Positions 1 to 10,990 of a DNA stretch of 64,000 nucleotides are shown here, in pieces. The position numbers and the translations under genes are program-made. The notes beneath the pieces are model-generated. The model was given only the letters and a program-made list of their open reading frames with translations. It was not told the origin of the DNA and made no database searches. Origin of the DNA: Lumnitzera littorea (Eukaryota > Streptophyta > Magnoliopsida > Myrtales > Combretaceae); contig JAMXBB010000001.1 in assembly GCA_024138015.1 (NCBI GenBank), positions 131,651,555 to 131,715,554 on the forward strand, in the 5' to 3' direction. How positions within the stretch are numbered: position 1 is the stretch's first letter; every line of letters begins with the position of its first letter.

Positions 1-1250
1 AAAAACTTGTGATTATGATTTCTTATCCTTTGGATTAATGCAACTTATGCCTTGAAGATATATTTAGTGTTTACATGGTTTAACACACTAGAACCCATTC
101 TCCTTTGAGATAGCCAAAGTTCTCTCTATAATAAAACATCCCTTCTAAATAGTTTTTCTTATAAGATTTGGTAGGTAGTTAGTTCATATCACAAATTAGC
201 TACTTTAGCCACATTTGTCATTTCCACATGTTCTTGTGTTGTAAACTATAACTTCAACCTTCTAAAGTTTGTAAAATGAAAAACATATAATCTCTTATTA
301 GTGATGAAATACTGTCTTTTATTCACTCGAATTCTCAACTTCTTTTTAGGTATTGAGAATCCTAATTTATGTAAGTATAGGGTCAATCATAAATCACAGA
401 AATAACGAACAAGAGTAAAGATAACATACATTCAATACTGATATATATAAACTATTGCCTATCACAAATAATCATAATTTCAATAGAAAAATGTATGATT
501 CCTGATGTTAATGGAATTGAAAATCAGTATTGGATTAGAAAAACCATGAACTCATAAGACAAATCTAAAACTTACAGAGAAACCAAGGACTCCATGCTCC
601 TAAGCATTCCAAAATTCGTAAAATGCATTTTACTTAACTAAAATCTACTAAAAGGCCTAAACCAAAAGATTAGGGTTTGTGGTTTTGAGAGAAAATATAA
701 AGTAATGGTATGTAATCTTCATTGAGAATAACTACGGCATTTTATAGCTTGGGTGCAACATTTGGACGTACTAGGCATACTATTTGAATCATGACCACAT
801 TTCATGCTTAAAGCAAGTGGGGTTCAAGTGTGTTGTTCGAATGGCCAGGTCGAGCCATCAGAATGACACGCCAACCTCTCTAACTCCCTCAAACCTGAAG
901 GCGGTTGGACTAGTGGTAGGTTAGTGTTCACATGAGAGCCTGACGCTCTCTAACCATTTAATGTCATCATGCTGGGCGAATCAATGCGTGCTACTGTTCG
1001 ACTATGGGAGCTCGAATTCCACTAATCTCCAATGCTTCAATGATGCATTCAATAAACACACAAATTACCATTCAAATGCCCTTAATTCCATACATGTAGG
1101 AAGCATATAGATTAGTCCAACTTGGGCTCAATTTTGATACTTTTTCATATTCTTTTTTTCTTTTTCTTACATGCATTTAAACACCTTTTATGGATTTTCA
1201 CCAAAATTACAGAAATAAATGCATATTAGTGCAGCTTTTAGGTCGAGATT
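1..1250 (-). repeat. decayed Ty3-type LTR, cut by the window edge
   Basis: Read on the minus strand, this stretch looks like a plant Ty3 LTR. Immediately inside it (1299-1314) lies the motif CTTGTCCTCAAGCAAA, which recurs at 24825-24840 in the same position relative to the left LTR of the Athila-like element in this window. In that element the motif marks the 3' end of the internal region. The LTR sequence itself differs from the 23.4-kb LTR, so this is another family or a much older copy. An antisense TATA-like stretch lies near 740-750. No coding sequence is seen. The inner boundary is approximate and the outer one is off the window. Confidence 0.4.
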
Positions 1251-1298
1251 AACAAGTAATACTCAAATATAACCAATTAGTTCGAATTTAAAACTTTA

Positions 1299-2443
1299 CT
1301 TGTCCTCAAGCAAATTTTCATTCATCTTTAAAAACAAAGTTATAAACACACACTTCGATTACACCACGATTGGTTCTAACTGTATGACACATACATATAG
1401 AATAGGCGACATAACTCGATCTCTCATTGGCGTCCCATCAGTCAACGAAATTCATTTGAAGCAATTCTTATGTACATTTATCTTAATCAACCAATTAAAT
1501 GCACTAAGTTCACTAATTATGGGATCAAAATAGCTACTTTGTACTTTTGGCCGAAAAAAAAAAAAAAACAGAAGAAGCTACTTCGCACTTGAAAAATTCG
1601 TCACTTTATTTAAACTAAGTTAATGAAATTTCAGATTGAGTTAAACATCATTAGAAAAATAAAGTCACAAACATTTTGCACACCCAAAGATGCGAATATT
1701 GGCCTGTGTCCTTTTTAGATGTTTAATCACTTTGTCTAGTTCAATAATCGTGAAAAGATTAATTAATGGAACGTATTAATAGAATTTTTTTATTATTTCC
1801 CCCCTTTTTTTTCTTCCCAATCCAATATTTGTTCGCGGACCTATGTGGGGTAACTTACAAATATTGAAAAATTTTGTCTCAAAATTGCTTCATTAGAATC
1901 AGATGCAAACATATGAAATTTTTTTTTAATTTTTTTCATGGTGGCACTTCATCTTCATTTATCAATTTCATATTGTCTTTTCCACACCAGGGACGTATAT
2001 TGCTTCATCCTTGTGAATATATCCTAACTTGTGCACCCATTTCTTCCGTTTCTGAAATTGCATTCTGATATTGTTAGAGCAAAATTCGTTCACAATTCCT
2101 CCTCTCTTTTGCTATATGATGTGTGGTGATGTCCCAGGGTTTGCACTCGTCGAAGCCTACAATTTTCGAGTTGCTTGCTCACTTTATGCATGATCGCTAC
2201 TCTTGTTCTTTTCTTTTGGGCAATCACTTTATTAATTCCTTAACTGCATATTGTTTCGGAGTGGAATTATAAAAATAAAAGAATAAGCCAAGATGATTTA
2301 TAGTGATGCTTATGGCTCTCTTTTTCAAACGAAATATTTATTCATACAATTGTGGAGTCCTAAGATTTGAAGCTTGCACTCATAGTCCTGTGACAACAGT
2401 TGACTATTGACATAGGTTTGAATTTTACCAATATTGTCGGACT
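1299..2443. other. no gene seen; probable retroelement internal remnant
   Basis: This AT-rich stretch follows the LTR-like region and begins with the conserved motif typical of the 3' internal end of Athila/Tat elements. Short open frames occur on both strands but none shows codon structure, a recognised domain or a long run. It may be the eroded inside of the element whose LTR is at the window edge. Confidence 0.3.
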
Positions 2444-2832
2444 TGGGAATCCCAACATTCATTGCATATGTTGACTTCCTAACAGCCGTTACTTTGCGCA
2501 ACCAATCGCTGGCTCATAGGGTAATAATGCAATATGAATGTTGGTTTACCATGATCACCTTCATCGTACCCTGAACATCACTATCCGAAAGAGTAAACGC
2601 CACTATCAATTTCTGCCCATGTTTCAACTTAGTTTGAGAGTTATTGGAAGTGGCTTTGGGCTGGAGTTTTGCGTACTTACTACACGTAGATATGGCAGTG
2701 AAAATGCCTCTAAGCTTAACTCTATTAGGTAAAGAACTCCTTCAAATGTAGCCAATATGAGATACTCCCATTTATAAGAACCCTTCCATCACGTAGCAAA
2801 ATTGCCTTGGAATTGTATGCTCAGAGGAATGG
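2444..2832 (-). pseudogene. broken glyoxal/galactose oxidase-like gene fragment
   Basis: The plus-strand text here aligns collinearly with 5755-6150 inside the intact oxidase gene, for example GCCCATGTTTCAACTTAG in both (2617 onward here, near 5938 in the intact gene) and AGAACCCTTCCATCACG near 2778 and 6101. It corresponds to roughly residues 385-515 of that protein, the end of the beta-propeller and the start of the C-terminal domain. Several small indels and substitutions break the frame. The Tyr-His copper ligand pair reads Tyr-Asn here. Homology stops abruptly at both ends, so this is a truncated duplicate rather than a decayed full gene. The open frame on the plus strand at 2538-2732 is only its antisense shadow. 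Confidence 0.85.
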
Positions 2833-3134
2833 CCTCTCACTTCGCTACATGCTCATTTGGCCAGACATCTCGAGGTTTAATGGTGGCTGCCCTTGGCCTT
2901 GGAATCGCCAGCCAAGTACTTTTGAGTCTCAACATAATTTTTTACGTTTATTTTTTGCTTTTTTATATTTTTTAGTTCCCTGTATGTTTATTATTTTTGT
3001 TATATTACTTAATTATATTTATTTATGAACAACAAGGATGAATTTAGAAAAACAGTTAATTTAAAATTTTTTTAGAAAAGAAAAATAAATAAATATTAAA
3101 TATATATATATTAAAGAACAAAATATAATAAGAA

Positions 3135-3240
3135 ATTATACATAGTTTATTGGTTAAGTGTTTAGTGTTGCAAGTTTGAGATATTAGGTTCAGATCTCAT
3201 GTTTGTTATTGTACTTTTTCTAGATACCTTTATTACATAA
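3135..3240 (+). repeat. SINE-like tRNA-derived sequence
   Basis: A box A-like stretch (3143-3160, TAGTTTATTGGTTAAGTG) is followed by a box B-like stretch (3187-3198, GGTTCAGATCTC). Their starts are 44 bases apart, the spacing of internal RNA polymerase III promoters in tRNAs and plant SINEs. The sequence does not fold as an intact tRNA and has drifted from consensus in both boxes, so I read it as an old SINE head. No clear poly-A tail or target duplication was found. Confidence 0.4.
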
Positions 3241-4090
3241 ATGATATTTGTTCTTTTGCATCTATTAAGCTTTTTTATTCATAATAACCAATAATATTAA
3301 TTTCATTAATTATAAATCATATTTAGCTAAATAAATTGTCTTAGATTGCTATTTTTTATTAGTAATACACCACAAACAATAGTTATATTATCCATATTAC
3401 AAATATTCCGATTGTATCACATAAACAATTGATAAATAGTACCAATTATATGACTTAATTAAGTAATTTTTTCTTTTACAATTTTTTTACAACTAATGTT
3501 ACAAAAATAATTGTGAATTATTGAATAATTGATTATCTAATAGATTATATTCAAAATGATTTTTTTTTAGCATTGTTTATAAGACAATCATACAAAGTTA
3601 ATATGAAAAGAAATAGTATAGCATTTATATTTATATCAATTTGCTCTTTTAGATTTAATTTTTCACATTCAAATAATTTTTCTAATCTATTTTTGTTAAA
3701 AAATAAAACTTGCACAAGTTTAATATATTAATGTAACTTCATATAAATTAATAGTTAAATTTTATTTCATATATATGCATAATAAAAAGATAAAAAGTTT
3801 ATTCTTTTAATTTTTTATGAAGTATACCAATCACCCTAAATCCTATTAAGGTTAAATCATTAATAACATCTTTTTACATATATAAAATGAAATATAATTA
3901 TGGTAATAAATAGATGTTTTCCTATCAATAATTTTAATATTAACTTAATTAGGGTATGGTCGGCCCCCAGTTATACAATCCTATTTCCATCCCTAATGAA
4001 TAATATTATTTTATTAAATTAATTATTACAAATCAATAAAAAACTAATATGTATTGAATAACTAATAATAATGGATAAGTAAAATCCATT
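3241..4090. other. AT-rich spacer, nothing recognised
   Basis: Extremely AT-rich sequence with short homopolymer runs. No open frame of note, no repeat structure and no RNA gene could be supported. Confidence 0.6.
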
Positions 4091-4097
4091 TCTTTGA

Positions 4098-4990
4098 AGT
4101 TAAAGCAAGTTTAACTTATCAGGATTGTTATAACCATGTAGTATGAACACTGGTCTCTCAATGTGATTAGAGGTGTGCAAATAAACTTTGGCCCGTAGGC
4201 TGACCTGTTTAACCTGTTTTTTAAATGAGTTTAGGTCAAAGTTTTTTTGTTTGTCTAAAAGTGAGTCAAATGAATATAGCTTATTTAACCCGTTGACTAA
4301 AGTGGGTTGGTTTAGATCGGCCAATTTAAAATATTTATTCCTTTGACCTGCGGGCAGGTCCGTTTAACTCACAAGCCAAAATAGGTCGAGTCGAGCTAAA
4401 GCCGAGTTGACCCATTTGCACACCTCTAAACATGATAGAGCATATTTAATTTCTCCCTTGCTCAAAGTTGTAATATGATTCAATTAAGGTAAAAAAAGAC
4501 AAGTTTAACCTGTTTAGATTAGATGATTAATATTATTATAAAAACATATTAAACTTAGTTGAACTTTATCCTAATTTTTCTAAATGAATTAACTAGTGTC
4601 GTTTTAAATAATGTAATATGCCATTCTTTAGATATGCAAAGATAGTAAAAGAAATATGAAGAACAAGGAGGTTCTTTGCTAAAAGTCAAAGTGAGTTTAA
4701 TTTGCCATTATGTTGTAACTGAGTTGTATGAATACTACTCTCCTAATCGGATATGTTAAATTCGATCCTTCCCATGGATGATCTAATTAGGGGGGGGTGA
4801 AAAAGCGAGTTTAACTTATTTGGATTAGATGATTAATAATAGTAGAAAAATATATTGAACCTTAATTAACTCACTTTTTCCTATTGATTTAACCAAAGTA
4901 GTTTTGAATAACGTTATACACTAATTGCTAGATATGGAAAGATATTGAAAGAAATATAAGGAATGCGAGAGTTCTTATTAGAACATTAAG
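4098..4990 (+). repeat. tandem duplication of a ~310-bp unit
   Basis: Unit 1 (4098-4167 plus 4437-4683) and unit 2 (4684-4990) align over their full length. Matching landmarks include AGATTAGATGATTAAT near 4516 and GGATTAGATGATTAATAA near 4823, and GATATG(C/G)AAAGATA near 4631 and 4933. Unit 1 is interrupted by a MITE that unit 2 lacks, so the duplication is older than the MITE. No coding function is seen. Confidence 0.75.
4168..4428. mobile_element. 261-bp hAT-type MITE
   Basis: The ends form perfect 15-base terminal inverted repeats: TAGAGGTGTGCAAAT at 4168-4182 and ATTTGCACACCTCTA at 4414-4428. Flanking 8-mers are AATGTGAT (4160-4167) and AACATGAT (4429-4436), a target duplication with two changes. 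The neighbouring duplicate unit provides an unoccupied version of the site. No transposase is encoded. The interior holds repeated gggt/gacc words typical of this MITE class. Confidence 0.85.
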
Positions 4991-5663
4991 CTTAGGTAAT
5001 AAATATAACTTCGTCTTTTTCCGTAATTTTAGTTCTCAGCCAATCATATATTGGTATAAATGAATTTGGCTTCTAAATTATGGGGAACATTTTAGATGTA
5101 TATGTAGTGCATTATCTAGGAGTGCCATAAAATATTAAATAATAAAACCTATGCAATATCTCAACGAACTTATTTCATGACTTTACTGTTCATCTATTTT
5201 AGACAGATGACTCTAATACACCATACAAATATTGCACATATATTACAAATTTGCCTCTTTTGGACAAACAACAAGCACTCACTCCCGTTTCTTTTGAGTA
5301 CAAATAAATCTTGCACAAAATGGAAAGTAAAAGCTTTGCTGATGATGGAGCAGGACTTTTTCCCGCGTAATAACATTTATTTCCAACACTAATAAGATGG
5401 GTTCCGGTGATGTAAGATATTAACATGACCAGATATGCCACCCAAGATCCGTCAATATGGATAAAGAAGATAAAGAATTTTTCTCCTAGCTAAGTGAAGG
5501 GGGCTGATTTTGAGGAGGCTGTTCTTAGGATGCATAAAGTTTGACCCTGTCTACCATTAAGCATTACACGAAGTTTTAGTGTCGTGCAAGTGACGATCGG
5601 AGGAATATGTCCAATTGGATCCAAATTGAGAAACCCAAAATGTGTCCCTATACCATGGCCTCA
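4991..5663. other. intergenic, 3' flank of the oxidase gene
   Basis: No gene is supported. The small open frames near 5177-5441 on both strands overlap one another and have no recognisable content. The 3' untranslated region of the oxidase gene should lie here, and a minus-strand AATAAA-type signal is possible near 5375, but it is not decisive. Confidence 0.4.
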
Positions 5664-7304
5664 CTAGACCAATTGGATCCAAATTCCTTCACTAGGAACA
5701 TCCTTGTGGACCACAAACAGCATATAATACCCTGAAGGAGAAACATTACCAGATATGGGCATTCTAGCATTCACTAAATATGTTGACCTCCCAACAGCCG
5801 CTACTTTTCCGCCACCAACCACCACCAACCGCTGGCTCATAGAGTAGGAATGTGTTGTGAACGGTGGCCTTACCATGGTCACCTTCACCTCTCCTTGAAC
5901 ACTACCCGAGAGAGTGAACTGTATCGTGAATCCCTGGCCATGTTTCAACTTAGATTGAGACTTAGGGAAAGCAATGCTGGGCCGGAGTCTTGCGTATTCG
6001 TTGCCTAAATATGGCGGCAAAAACGCCTCTAACCGCAACTCTGTTGGGTAAAGGACTCCTTTAAACTCGTAGCCAACGTGAGCGTTACTCCCACCTACAA
6101 GAACCCTTCCATCACGAAGCAGAATCGCAGTGGAATGGTACACTCGAGGAATGGTAGCACGGTTTAGAACTTCGAACCGGTTCCTGGGTGTTCCATCGGG
6201 TCGGTAGAGAACCGGGTCCAATACCACGTCTCGGCCCAACTCCCACCCGGCTGTCCCGGACGCACAGCCATTAATGATCAAGACATTCCCGTCAGGAAGT
6301 AGGACCATGTCGCCCATAGTCCTAGCTCTTGGCATGGTCTCCATGGTCCATTGAGGATTAGCATCCGTGATTTTGATTCTTCCGCAAGTGTTTAGTGCTC
6401 CTAAGAAATTACCCTTGTTTGCTTGTACAAAGGAGCCTTTTGGTGCGCCTCCACAAACCAACACCTCGGCCTCAGAGCCATCTCCTGGCAATGGAAGGAG
6501 AACTGAGGAGCCCGTGCTTGGATAGTTTCTCGGTTCTCCACCAGGTATTACAGGATAAGTTCTCACTACTGATCCTTTTGCATAATTAAATAATATCGCC
6601 CGATTATTAGCAAATATAAATAAATTCCCATCAACGTTGAGGTGGACAAAGGGATAAAGATTATTCTCGATTTTCGAATCATATGTTTCGACTAAAAAAG
6701 GTAGCCTATAGAGATTTTTAGCCGTGTTTTTCGGATAAAATTCGTAGTTAAACTGTCTTCGGCCACCGATAACGATTAGTCGACCATCGGGGAGAATATG
6801 GTTGGTGGCATACCACCGCCTGGCCAATAGTGCATCTAATTCGTTCCAATCACAACCTTTACAAGGATTAAAGATCCTAACGATCTTATCTCCATCGTTG
6901 TAACCGCCGGTTTGGATGAGTTGTCCATTCGGCATGGTAGTACCCGAGGAGCAAAAAGTATCGGTTTGAACATTGAGGGGTCTAAAGGTGTTGGAGAGGA
7001 CATCGTACTCGACCGAGTGCGCAGTGCAATCGGTTCTTAGCACAAGTTCGCGAGGGTCTTTGCGGCATTTGCCCTCAGGGAGAGAGATGTTGGACTTGCC
7101 GAAATCGGTTCGGTCGAAAATGACGACCCGGTCGTTGTGCATGAGCTGCATGTGCATGGCCGACACACCAATATTTTGCTGGAGTAGTTTCCAGCTTCCA
7201 CCGCGGGTAGCGGCATGGGATAGAAGGAGGTGGCGTTGTTGGGTGGTGGAGAGGAGGAGGAGGAGGAGGAGTAGGAAGTGGTGCTGGGTGAGTGTTTTAG
7301 TCAT
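5664..7304 (-). CDS. glyoxal/galactose oxidase-like secreted copper radical oxidase
   Basis: This is a 546-residue, single-exon frame starting at an ATG with a signal peptide: a leucine run at residues 11-18 within a hydrophobic N-terminus of about 30 residues. Residues about 48-290 match the glyoxal oxidase N-terminal propeller and about 437-545 the galactose-oxidase-like C-terminal domain (DUF1929), ending in the family-typical SEGIWIQ. The copper/radical-cofactor residues of the galactose oxidase fold can be placed: Cys118 (TFCSSGT) and Tyr165 (RRWYATNHI) for the thioether cofactor, Tyr389-His390 (RVYHSTA), and His485 (TTHSYSMSQR). The family oxidises aldehydes or galactosyl groups outside the cell with release of hydrogen peroxide, and plant members act in cell wall, pollen and seed-mucilage pectin. 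The exact substrate cannot be read from sequence. Length and motifs look intact, so the gene is probably functional. Open frames antisense to it (near 6395-6589 and 6973-7377) are shadows. Confidence 0.95.
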   Translation of the reverse strand: MTKTLTQHHFLLLLLLLLSTTQQRHLLLSHAATRGGSWKLLQQNIGVSAMHMQLMHNDRVVIFDRTDFGKSNISLPEGKCRKDPRELVLRTDCTAHSVEYDVLSNTFRPLNVQTDTFCSSGTTMPNGQLIQTGGYNDGDKIVRIFNPCKGCDWNELDALLARRWYATNHILPDGRLIVIGGRRQFNYEFYPKNTAKNLYRLPFLVETYDSKIENNLYPFVHLNVDGNLFIFANNRAILFNYAKGSVVRTYPVIPGGEPRNYPSTGSSVLLPLPGDGSEAEVLVCGGAPKGSFVQANKGNFLGALNTCGRIKITDANPQWTMETMPRARTMGDMVLLPDGNVLIINGCASGTAGWELGRDVVLDPVLYRPDGTPRNRFEVLNRATIPRVYHSTAILLRDGRVLVGGSNAHVGYEFKGVLYPTELRLEAFLPPYLGNEYARLRPSIAFPKSQSKLKHGQGFTIQFTLSGSVQGEVKVTMVRPPFTTHSYSMSQRLVVVGGGKVAAVGRSTYLVNARMPISGNVSPSGYYMLFVVHKDVPSEGIWIQLV

Positions 7305-7378
7305 TGATGGCGTTGGCAGTTTAGTTTGTGTAGATTGGATGTTGTGGGGTATAGTAACAACTGGGAAGTGGTGGTGAA

Positions 7379-7388
7379 TTTATATATA
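7379..7388 (-). promoter_or_regulatory. TATA box of the oxidase gene
   Basis: The minus strand reads TATATATAAA here, 75 bp upstream of the oxidase start codon. A transcription start about 30 bp downstream would leave a leader of roughly 40-50 bases, ordinary for a plant gene. No other strong TATA candidate lies between this point and the ATG. Confidence 0.6.
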
Positions 7389-7390
7389 CC

Positions 7391-10300
7391 CCTTGGTCTT
7401 GTCTTGTTCTTCGAGTTGTCTTATTTAATTAATCGGCAATGGACGTAGTTGTCAATTTCATAATCTGATTAACATCTCGTGATCCGAAAGAATATAAATT
7501 AGCGGTACAAGAGTAGGTAGTATAACATAGGTTTTTTTTTTTTTTTTCCCTCCAAACAAATATCATATTATAATTTTTAAAAAGGAATTGAATCCGTTTC
7601 ATTCCAGTAATTATGCCATCAAATTATAAAAATTTTGGTAGTATAATAACAATTGAATATTACTAGAATTTGTTTCCCTTCCTAGTCACTTATTAACATG
7701 CTACATCTTTGCATTTTCTTAAATATTTGTATTTTCTAAAAAACTTATCAAAATGTAAAATATTTTTATTTTCAATTCTTAATAAGTGCCATAAATTAAT
7801 CCATTAACCAAAACCAAATAATAAATAAAAACAAAACATTTTGAATGAATAATATATTCTTCACTTCGCCGTTATCTCAAATGTAATTAAATTGGCAGTA
7901 CTCCTAGATAATACTATTGAAGTAGTTGAAATTTAATTATTATTTATATGTTATTGATCCATATAATATGTCAGTATTATTATAATTTTTCTCATATTTT
8001 ATGTTGATTCGTAGTAATATCTTATATTAATGCATTATTTGAAAATTTTACCCATATCTCGTACAGGAAAGCTCAAAAAGGCTAAAACGAGATCAAGACA
8101 CAAAAGCTGAAACTATATAATTTCGGATGCAATAAAAGCCTCAAACCCAGAGTGTCCTCAACCAACTTCCAATACTCTCAAAGATTGAACTCACGGTCAA
8201 CAATAACGACAATAAGAGGGAGAACGATGGCAACTGGAAAAACCGATATACGAATGTGGCATGGCAATGGAGGAAAGAGAGAGGGAGAGATCTCAAAAAG
8301 TGCGGAAGCAGATTCTAGAATTGAGATCAGAGCAAGTAAATGGTACAGTATCAGCTTAAATTAGAATAATTAGAAATCCTAATTTTCAAGGGTTTATAAG
8401 TTAGACATATATATTTAAAAGATTTGTTTATTAAAAGATTATAAATATAGTATTGTATATTGCACCTTAACTTGGGTGCTGTACTGATAAATTCAAAGAG
8501 ATACAGTGCATTTATTAATTGTGTCAAGTCCTATTTATTCAAGGTGAAATGATTTCACATATGAAATGATAGATTGTTACCCAAATGCTAGCATTAATTA
8601 CATGGAGAATGTCCCTGGATACTCAAATGGGAAGGATGAAAAGGCATCATTGTATTCTAAAACTAGGAAATTCACGGTAATGTGACTCCAAATAACGTTA
8701 TCTTAATATTATCCTCATTTTCAGTAAAACATGCCTATAAAAGATTTAAAAAAAAAACTATTAATTATCAACAATTTTATAAAAACTATTGATAGCCTCA
8801 TTTTTATTATTGATAATTTTATATTTTATTTTCCGTGAGTTTGACATTGAGAACAGAACGTGGGAAGGATCTTTGACCAAATCCATTGGAGATTCATACT
8901 TCCAATATATCTTTTCTCAATTTTTCTTAATATATCTCTTAATATACTATCACGAATAATAAAAGGTTAAAATTACAATCAGTTTATAAAATAAATAAAT
9001 CTGACATTTTTATAAATGAGTTTAGGTTAGTAGTTAACAAAACCTGACAAGGTCAAAAAATAGATCCAACCCATTTAAACTCGCTTGTAATCATGTCAAA
9101 TACTCATACCAGTTTATAAATCTGCTTAGCAGACTAGGCTTCTAAACGAATGCGGTTTAACACGTGAAGTCGTTTAACACTAGGATCTCTAAAGTTTATT
9201 ATTTAAGTTTATACTATTTTACAAACTTACTCTATTCTCCTCTTTAATATCCACCAACACCAAATGCTAATCATTTAGATTTATGTGAAAATGCTTAAGA
9301 CGATTAATAAATAGGTCAAATCTATTTGGATCTATTTATACACGTGTTCTATTCAAATTCTATATCTAAAATCATTCGATAAATAGGTGGTTTATACATG
9401 TCCGACTGTAACCCACATATCTGTTTAAGATTAAAATTTCTGAAATATGTATAATCTGATTTCATATTCTACTGTCGCTCCGATCTCTTTTCAAGTTTCC
9501 AACAGAGCATCTCTATCGTCGCTATCTTTCTCATCCCAATTCCTTGTCGGTGTGCCGACATTGGTCTCGTTAGTTGTTGCCGTTTTCTATCTAATTATTA
9601 GCATCATCCACTTTTAACTCTAGTCGTATAAGAATAATAGTTTTAACTTTTTATTTAACCCTATGTTTAAATTTCAAACCTATATATATGTATATGTATA
9701 TATACATGTAACAAGCTTTTTTTTCATATACTCATCTATACCTCATCGAGTGTTAACTTCACTAGTGAAATTACTAGGTACTTTTAGCAAAAAAAGAATT
9801 GAATGTATCATTAAGTTTTTATTTTAAGTTAGTTATATAATATCGTCGATTAACCCATATAGCAAACACGCCATATATTTTTGCTTAAGTTATTCACATT
9901 GTACTTAAAATCTGATTTATGATTAGATTCTTGAGTTATTATGTATATATCGCCTATAAATAAAAATATATCTTTGCAAGTATTAGTATGAATTTAAAAT
10001 AATTTCCTTACAATTGTTAAGAAAATTGTGAAGTCAATACTAGGAACATTGTTCTCAATGACTCAATAACTATGATATATTTATTTTAGAATTTTTTAAC
10101 TAGATAAACGGATTCCATTCGAATATAAAATGTTTATTAAACATATTGAGTCATGGTTTTAGGTTTTTAATTACAACTAATAAACTTACTATGTTTTGGG
10201 TTAAGATTCTTACTATGAACCCATTAAGACATAAGCTCAATAACACGAATTACCAACTCTTACCCTTTCACTACCATTATGTTTTTCCATTATCTTCGTC

Positions 10301-10450
10301 TTGCCAATTGCTACCCGTTCTCTCTTGTTATCTTCATGGTTCATTTTAACTCCGGTCCTATAAGAACCCAATAATTTGTTATTCTTTGATTTACTTTTAT
10401 GAATATTTTAATTAGGAACAATATCAGTCACACTAATTAAACTTTGATTA
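7391..10450. other. AT-rich intergenic, no gene seen
   Basis: No coding or RNA gene is supported. A short plus-strand frame at 8152-8364 shows no recognisable domain. Two pyrimidine-rich stretches, about 9480-9640 and 10250-10370, share short words such as TTTTAACTC and CCTATAAGAA-like runs and could be old copies of one repeat. Sequence near 9000-9420 resembles worn transposon DNA but has no clear ends. Confidence 0.45.
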
Positions 10451-10454
10451 AAAA

Positions 10455-10990
10455 TTTAAGTAATGCTCTAAGCTAAAAAAAAGTTAATAATTAAACTAAC
10501 AAATATTAATGAGTATTTTTCAATTGCTTGACCTACAACTTTCAAATCAATATTAATAAGATATTCATCACCATAATCATATAAATCAAAACCAATTTAC
10601 CCCTACAATCCATAAGGGACTTCACTCAACATATTTTATCAAAATCCCTACCCCTTACCCCTCAACATAAATACACGATGTTCTCGTCACAAGATCTTAC
10701 AACTGAGTCCAATGGTCACATTATGGCAACAATCTTCACCATCCTCAAATCTGTTCTCTAAAGAGAGTCAAAACGGTGCTTAAATTGTCTACCTAGAGGG
10801 TCATCTCTGATATTATTCATAATGCCTTAAGCTAAAAGTAGCTATAACTAAGTCAAGGCCTTTTCTAACGACTTTACTTAAAAGTTTCTAATTAGTATTA
10901 GCAACATATTCACTACCATAATTATATAAACCAATAACAATTTTCTCTTACAATTTATGTGGGATTTCACTTAATATGAGTATCATAATT
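10455..10990 (-). repeat. two copies of a short LTR-like repeat family
   Basis: The first copy (about 10460-10720) and second copy (about 10818-10990) share an ordered set of words: taatgcctTaagctaaaa, aaagttt near the middle, an ...atattcactaccata... block and a ...tatgtgggatttcactta... block. The same order recurs at 16390-17005. On the minus strand the unit reads like the widespread plant copia/TRIM LTR type: a stretch about a plant-shortening motif (atggattgtgag), then TTTATAA, then cttttgggctaa. A further shared block, tacacgatgttctcgtcacaagatctta (in part 10674-10700), matches 16590-16617. Ends are not resolved. Confidence 0.5.

Noticed and set aside
6395..7377. Plus-strand open frames opposite the oxidase gene (64 and 134 residues)
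   Set aside because: They lie antisense to a well-conserved gene and owe their openness to its codon composition; no domain was recognised.
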